From Serpula lacrymans var. lacrymans S7.9 (lineage: Eukaryota > Basidiomycota > Agaricomycetes > Boletales > Serpulaceae), in NCBI RefSeq assembly GCF_000218685.1, contig NW_006763295.1, forward strand, positions 1,337,710 to 1,401,709: a DNA stretch of 64,000 bases, read 5' to 3'. This document shows, piece after piece, positions 60,208-64,000 of this stretch. Positions within the stretch are counted from its first letter, which is position 1. Every line of letters begins with the position of its first letter. A model generated the notes under the pieces. That model was not told the origin of the DNA. It made no database searches and saw only the letters and a program-made list of their open reading frames with translations. Both the position numbers and the translations under genes were made by a program.

Positions 60208-60697
60208 GATATGACCGGCGTGATATTTTTTCTTTCCAAAAACACGCTATACATGTAAGTCTGGTCTGACGGTAAACGATCGATACTCCATTCAAATATG
60301 ATTGTTCTCTCCTCAGCCGCATCCAGAAGTCATTTTCATTTGCGTGGGATTATGTACCGGTTACAGAGGTTGGACGTAGAGCGCCAACAATAATTATTTA
60401 AAGTATGCTTTGATTTTGTTATTTGTACGGTATTCTTTGACCACATCTGTATCTATTATCCAGAGCCGGTAGTCTTACCTAGTCTGTTTCAGTCCAAGAC
60501 TTTACCACTATAACACCATACAGCACGGCTTGAGTTTCTACCTTTGCTGCTCTGGGTACTGGTCGTGAACTCTTACCTAGAAATACTACAATATTATTTA
60601 TTAGTTGATCAATGAATAGTGAACTGTCTGGAAAACTGTACACTCATTTATACAGGTCTTGTACTGTACCTCTCTCCTTCAAGTGGTAGTGATAGCT
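60208..60697. other. AT-rich intergenic region
   Basis: About 490 bases with no coding signal, leading into the repeat cluster. Confidence 0.4.
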
Positions 60698-60885
60698 GAC
60701 AAAACCGGATAAACCCAGTTTCTGCTAAAGCAGCCATTGTTCTCCATGGAGCATAGCCACCACTCCATGGAGTCACCATTGTTCTCCTAGGAGTCATTAT
60801 ACTGTAGCAAGTAGCACCTCCGACTATAAGTAGCAGGGGGTTTAGTATAGAAATACCTCAGTTGTTTCTATAGCCTCTTAGGCAG
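60698..60885. repeat. Truncated copy of the small inverted-repeat element (family E2)
   Basis: From GACAAAACCGG to CTCTTAGGCAGCGG this stretch is nearly the reverse complement of 61846-62030, so the same family lies here in opposite orientation. It lacks the outer terminal repeats seen in the other copy. It contains three 10-bp palindromes at 60742, 60763 and 60784. Confidence 0.7.
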
Positions 60886-61224
60886 CGGTAATAATTCTAA
60901 GTGAAACTCAGCTGCTGCCTAAGAGGCTATAGAAACGACTATATGATTTACCTAAGTGAAACTACAATAGATGTTAGTTTAAGGTGATCTCTAATCCCCG
61001 ACTCTTCCGAAAGGAAGGGAGGGTCTCTGTCACATTGATTCGTCCTGCTGTCTATATTTCGATGTGCAAAAAGTAAACAATGCCAAATAATATGCAGGGA
61101 TGCAGGGACTGGTTTCTTTCATTTTTCCGGGAAATTTTGTCAGCATATATACTGTATAGTTTATTATCTCACGTAACGTAAAATAAAAAGTTGTTCTTTC
61201 AATCCTTCATTCTTTCATTCATAT

Positions 61225-61635
61225 TTGTCTTCGCCTTTCTATTCATCAACCTCAACTCTGTCCCTTGTCCCCCTCCCATCCTGTGCCTACTACATATTTG
61301 GCTGGCAGATGTTCCTCGAGAAGTTGCCTTGCCGTGTTCCGCGTGTTCTTGACGAGGCGCATTGCCCTCCTGAGCTTGTGCCTCACGATATAAATGATTA
61401 TCCTCATTATTATGATGCTATATATTATCCTGAATACCATTCAAAAATTTTTATGACATCTGATGATGTCTGTTCATGGCTTGAAAAGCTGTCTCTGTTC
61501 ATCAAACCACCTGCCTTTGCTGTCCAGCTAAAATTAATGGCAAATTATCCCTATCTGTTCATTTTTGGTGGACGCAAATGCTTTCATTGCCCATCACAAA
61601 ACAACAGGTCAGAGTGCAGTTGTTGCAATTTCTGA
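61225..61635 (+). CDS. ORF in the core of element E1, unknown
   Basis: 136 codons starting MSSPFYSSTSTLSLVPLPSC. It has a Tyr/His-rich middle (DINDYPHYYDAIYYPEYH), a SDDVCSWLEKLSLFIKPPAF segment and a Cys-containing end (KCFHCPSQNNRSECSCCNF). A second frame just downstream (61565-61762) is open, so it may be the 5' part of a longer frameshifted or spliced gene. No family recognised. Confidence 0.3.
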   Translation: MSSPFYSSTSTLSLVPLPSCAYYIFGWQMFLEKLPCRVPRVLDEAHCPPELVPHDINDYPHYYDAIYYPEYHSKIFMTSDDVCSWLEKLSLFIKPPAFAVQLKLMANYPYLFIFGGRKCFHCPSQNNRSECSCCNF

Positions 61636-61807
61636 GGTTGTGTCTTCTAAGTACGTGCATTGTACAATTGTCTCGCGGAAACAGCATTACCATTGTCTTG
61701 TCATTGCCAAATATATATACAGTCCATTGGTGATTGAAAATTTTGATTTATCATATATTTGACTCCCTAAAGCAAGTCGGGGACTGGCGCAAAAGCACCA
61801 CTATGAT

Positions 61808-62050
61808 AAATGTAATGTAACATACCTCAGCTGCTGCCTAAGAGGCTATAGAAACGACTGAGGTATTCCTATACTAAACCCCCTACTACTTATAGTAGGA
61901 GGTGCTACTCACTACAGTATAATGACTCCTAGGAGTACAATGGTGACTCCATGGAGTGGTGGCTATGCTCCATGGAGAACAATGGCTGCTTCAGCAGAGA
62001 CCGGGTTTATCCGGTTTTGTCAAGCGGCTGAGGTACATTACATTACATTT
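61808..62050. mobile_element. 243 bp MITE-like element (E2) nested in E1
   Basis: Ends form an imperfect 27-base inverted repeat: left AAATGTAATGTAA followed by catacctcagctgc, and right the complement with GCGGCTGAGGTACATTACAT. It is flanked by TA on both sides when the outermost A/T is shared, consistent with a TA target duplication as made by Tc1/mariner-like transposases. No coding capacity. It carries palindromes at 61926, 61947 and 61968. Confidence 0.6.
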
Positions 62051-62227
62051 ATTAGAGATCACCTTAAACTAACATCTATTGTAGTTTCACTTAGGTAAAT
62101 TAATAAAGTTGTTTCTATAGCCTCTTAGGCAGTGGCTGAGTTTCACTTAGATTTCTTAGGTTATGAGACCTGGTGGCGCAAGAGCTACACAGAAAATAAT
62201 ACTCATTGAAATGGCAACCTCAGAACC

Positions 62228-62410
62228 ATGAACACAGCACACAATACATCCACATGTTCAGTTCTCACTGGACCCAACAATTTCCAGATATGGAAACTCC
62301 GGATCATCTCAAAGCTACGTCAGGAAAGAATTCTCCGAGTTGTTACTGGAGAGGAGCTTTGTCACGATCGTATCCACATGACTCATCTTTTTTATCTAAT
62401 CGTGAGATAG
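62228..62410 (+). pseudogene. Copia-type retrotransposon gag remnant
   Basis: Sixty codons starting MNTAHNTSTCSVLTGPNNFQ then IWKLRIISKLRQERILRVVT. The L-x-G-x-N(F/Y)xxWKxRI pattern is the start of Ty1/copia gag polyproteins. It is cut short by a stop. TGGTGGCGC at 62171-62179 resembles an initiator-tRNA primer-binding site (TGGTAGCGC) just upstream, but no LTR was delimited. Confidence 0.5.
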
Positions 62411-62459
62411 AGACTATAATCTCACCTAATCTAATCTCTCTTTGATCTTATCTAATCTA

Positions 62460-63400
62460 GTAATCACGTGACACATTAGTAATACTCATTACCAATCAGC
62501 CTCACGCATTACACATGTTACTTACCAATACGCTACGTCATACCTCACCGTAGCCTCATGCCTTCTTCTATATAACTAGCACGATATCCATGTACATACC
62601 CCAGTTGTAGATTTACTCTTATACTTGCTTGTCAGACACTTGTTGTGTGATTTAAGTCCTACGCTGCTCGGGTTACCGGCATAACAGCTAGGGTCTTTAC
62701 ATAATCTACAACTAGGAACGACACCTGTTGATGAGCAAAAGCACAGCTATCTTAATCATCACCCTATTCCCTCTCATCGCAATCATACTCTTTGGCATTG
62801 CCAAACTCTACGTCTATATCACTAAACCAACCATCATCACACCTATCACCCGACCATCTACCATTGCTTCATTTTTTCCTGCCAACGTCTCACCCACAGA
62901 GTCGTTTGTCGATATCCCCCTCACTCCCCCTTCCAACCCTTTAGCTAGAACCCTTGACGGCGTGGAGCCCGATAGGTATTACTTAGTTTAGAAGAGCTTC
63001 TTTACCCTTCTGACCAGGCCGCTCACTTGAGTCCGCCAGTTGGAAAAGACCTGCACGCGGTTATTCGCTGGGTATCACTGAGACAACCGTCTGGACCTCA
63101 GTTACTATACTTTAGAACACCGATATATCAAGTTAGAATTAGTTACGTACACAGTCAGTGCGGGATAGAAGAGGAACCGCTTGACTAAAGAAGGAAACAG
63201 ATAGACCGGTTGATCTTACATTAGAAAGTGTTGATCCGACTTATCATCGGGAAACTCTTTTGTATGCAACCTGGGAAATTCGAAGAGTGGCTAGCAGAAG
63301 AACACTTTCACTCTGAGAACAGATTAGCTTGGGAAATTTACTTCACATTCCCAGAAATAGAACCAATCAGAACCCGATACCACACCCCCTATCCAGACAA
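62460..63400 (+). mobile_element. Probable 5' LTR and leader of a Ty3/gypsy element
   Basis: Upstream of the gag ORF lies a promoter-like stretch with a TATA box (CTATATAACTAG, 62569-62580) and an inverted pair (AGTTGTAGATTTA about 62605, TAATCTACAACT about 62703). The order, promoter then untranslated leader then gag, fits a 5' LTR. Its borders, the primer-binding site and the 3' LTR cannot be fixed from this window. A small hydrophobic ORF (62728-62991) lies in the leader. Confidence 0.35.
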
Positions 63401-64000
63401 TGACAACAGAAGCGTACGGAGAGTGGCGAGGTCCGCGCGAAGAGCCGGACACACCAGAGATAGGAATGGGAGAATTGTCAGGTGCACTCCCACCTTTGGA
63501 ACCACAAGCACCAACATCGAGGGAAGCTGGACTGGAACAGTACGTTCGGACCAGAATAGAACAGGAGCAGAGACGGCTCCACGACCTTTACAAAACGCAG
63601 CTGAAAGAGGCGAAAGAAGAAGTAGAAGAATTGCTAGCCAAGTTGAGGTTAGCTACGTCGAATTCTTCTACGTCCGCTCCCGCCGCATCCGCACCCACAC
63701 CACCCAGTACGCAGCCGAGACGCGTAGACAGAACGAGAACGGCACTCCAGAAGCCTGAGAACTTCGATGGAGACCGAAAGAAGTACAAGGCTTTCCGCGA
63801 AGCCTTAATGCTAAACTACGAGGATGATGAGGAGTATTTCGCGGATGACAAGAGAAAGATCGCCTATGTGCTTTCTTTTATGACGGGAGGAGCAGCGGCT
63901 GCCTTCAGAACAGAGTGGATGGAGACGAAGATAGAAAAGAGGATGCGAGGAGAAAACCTGAAATCCACTTACGAAAGTTTTGAGTGGTTCGCTCACAAGA
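63401..64000 (+). CDS. Ty3/gypsy retrotransposon gag, 5' part (runs off window)
   Basis: From ATG at 63401 (MTTEAYGEWRGPREEPDTPE) the frame stays open to the window end, about 200 codons. An N-terminal Pro/Glu-rich part precedes a coiled coil (RTRIEQEQRRLHDLYKTQLK, EAKEEVEELLAKLRLA). Then comes the retrotransposon gag core: KPENFDGDRKKYKAFREALM, LNYEDDEEYFADDKRKIAYV and LSFMTGGAAAAFRTEWME. FDG-x-x-x-x-(Y/F)-x-x-F(R/L) and KI-x-Y-x-LS-x-M-x-GGAA are typical of fungal gypsy gag. The nucleocapsid zinc knuckle and pol should follow outside the window. Overlapping frames (such as 63228-63758) are shadows. Confidence 0.8.

Larger units (their letters stand above)
60897..62150. mobile_element. 1.25 kb terminal-inverted-repeat element (E1) with 3-bp ATT target duplication
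   Basis: Left arm 60897-61003 starts CTAAGTGAAACTCAG and runs through CTAAGAGGCTATAGAAAC and GATGTTAGTTTAAGGTGATC to TCCCCGACT. The right arm, inverted, is 62051-62150 ending CTGAGTTTCACTTAG, with AGTCGGGGA at 61775. The element is bounded on both sides by ATT (60894-60896 and 62151-62153), a plausible target-site duplication. The core carries an ORF (61225-61635). A second element (E2) is inserted in the right arm. No transposase is recognisable, so it is probably non-autonomous. Confidence 0.65.

Noticed and set aside
1..64000. CRISPR arrays, bacterial operons, riboswitches
   Set aside because: Intron-rich eukaryotic sequence; no regularly spaced direct repeats of CRISPR type were seen.

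Overview
The window looks like genomic DNA of a filamentous basidiomycete, probably an Agaricomycete. Genes carry many short (about 45-130 bp) GT-AG introns. The gene content fits this group: DM9-type protein, cruciform-DNA-binding Hmp1-like protein, Tri5-type terpene synthase, expanded BTB genes, a Plavaka-like DNA transposon and a Ran1/Ksp1-type kinase. All gene models below were spliced by eye from reading frame, splice sites and phase. No database search was possible.

Layout. 0-11.8 kb is ordinary gene space: the 3' part of a DM9-domain gene, a TMEM163/cation-efflux-like membrane protein (minus), a 12-exon gene for a very large Ser/Pro-rich protein with a C-terminal membrane anchor, the small DNA-structure-binding protein, and a Mediator subunit 1 gene. 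12.0-25.4 kb holds two tandem, same-strand paralogous BTB genes. They are separated by an apparently intact 8.3 kb DNA transposon (14.44-22.71 kb) carrying a Plavaka-type transposase, a divergently transcribed accessory gene and a third gene. 25.9-36.9 kb has an FAD monooxygenase, ribosomal protein uL11 (RPL12), a Pho80-like cyclin, a P3A-type proton ATPase and a Tri5-like terpene synthase. 37.4-39.1 kb has weakly supported ORFs. 40.5-43.9 kb is a Ran1/Ksp1-like protein kinase. A 100-base N gap (44344-44443) truncates the next gene. 45.2-50.5 kb is gene-poor with decayed ORF fragments. 50.5-60.2 kb is compact: GOT1, a fucose-permease-like MFS transporter, a conserved acidic protein, RACK1, a nucleoside hydrolase with a frameshift near its end, and a bZIP factor. 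60.7-64.0 kb is repeat-rich: nested terminal-inverted-repeat elements, a copia gag remnant and the 5' part of a Ty3/gypsy element running off the window.

Functionally most genes are independent housekeeping or regulatory loci arranged as divergent or convergent pairs. The most unusual material is the three-gene transposon lodged between the duplicated BTB genes, and the nested inverted-repeat cluster at 60.7-62.15 kb. That cluster carries three 10-bp palindromes at an exact 21-bp spacing, conserved in two copies.
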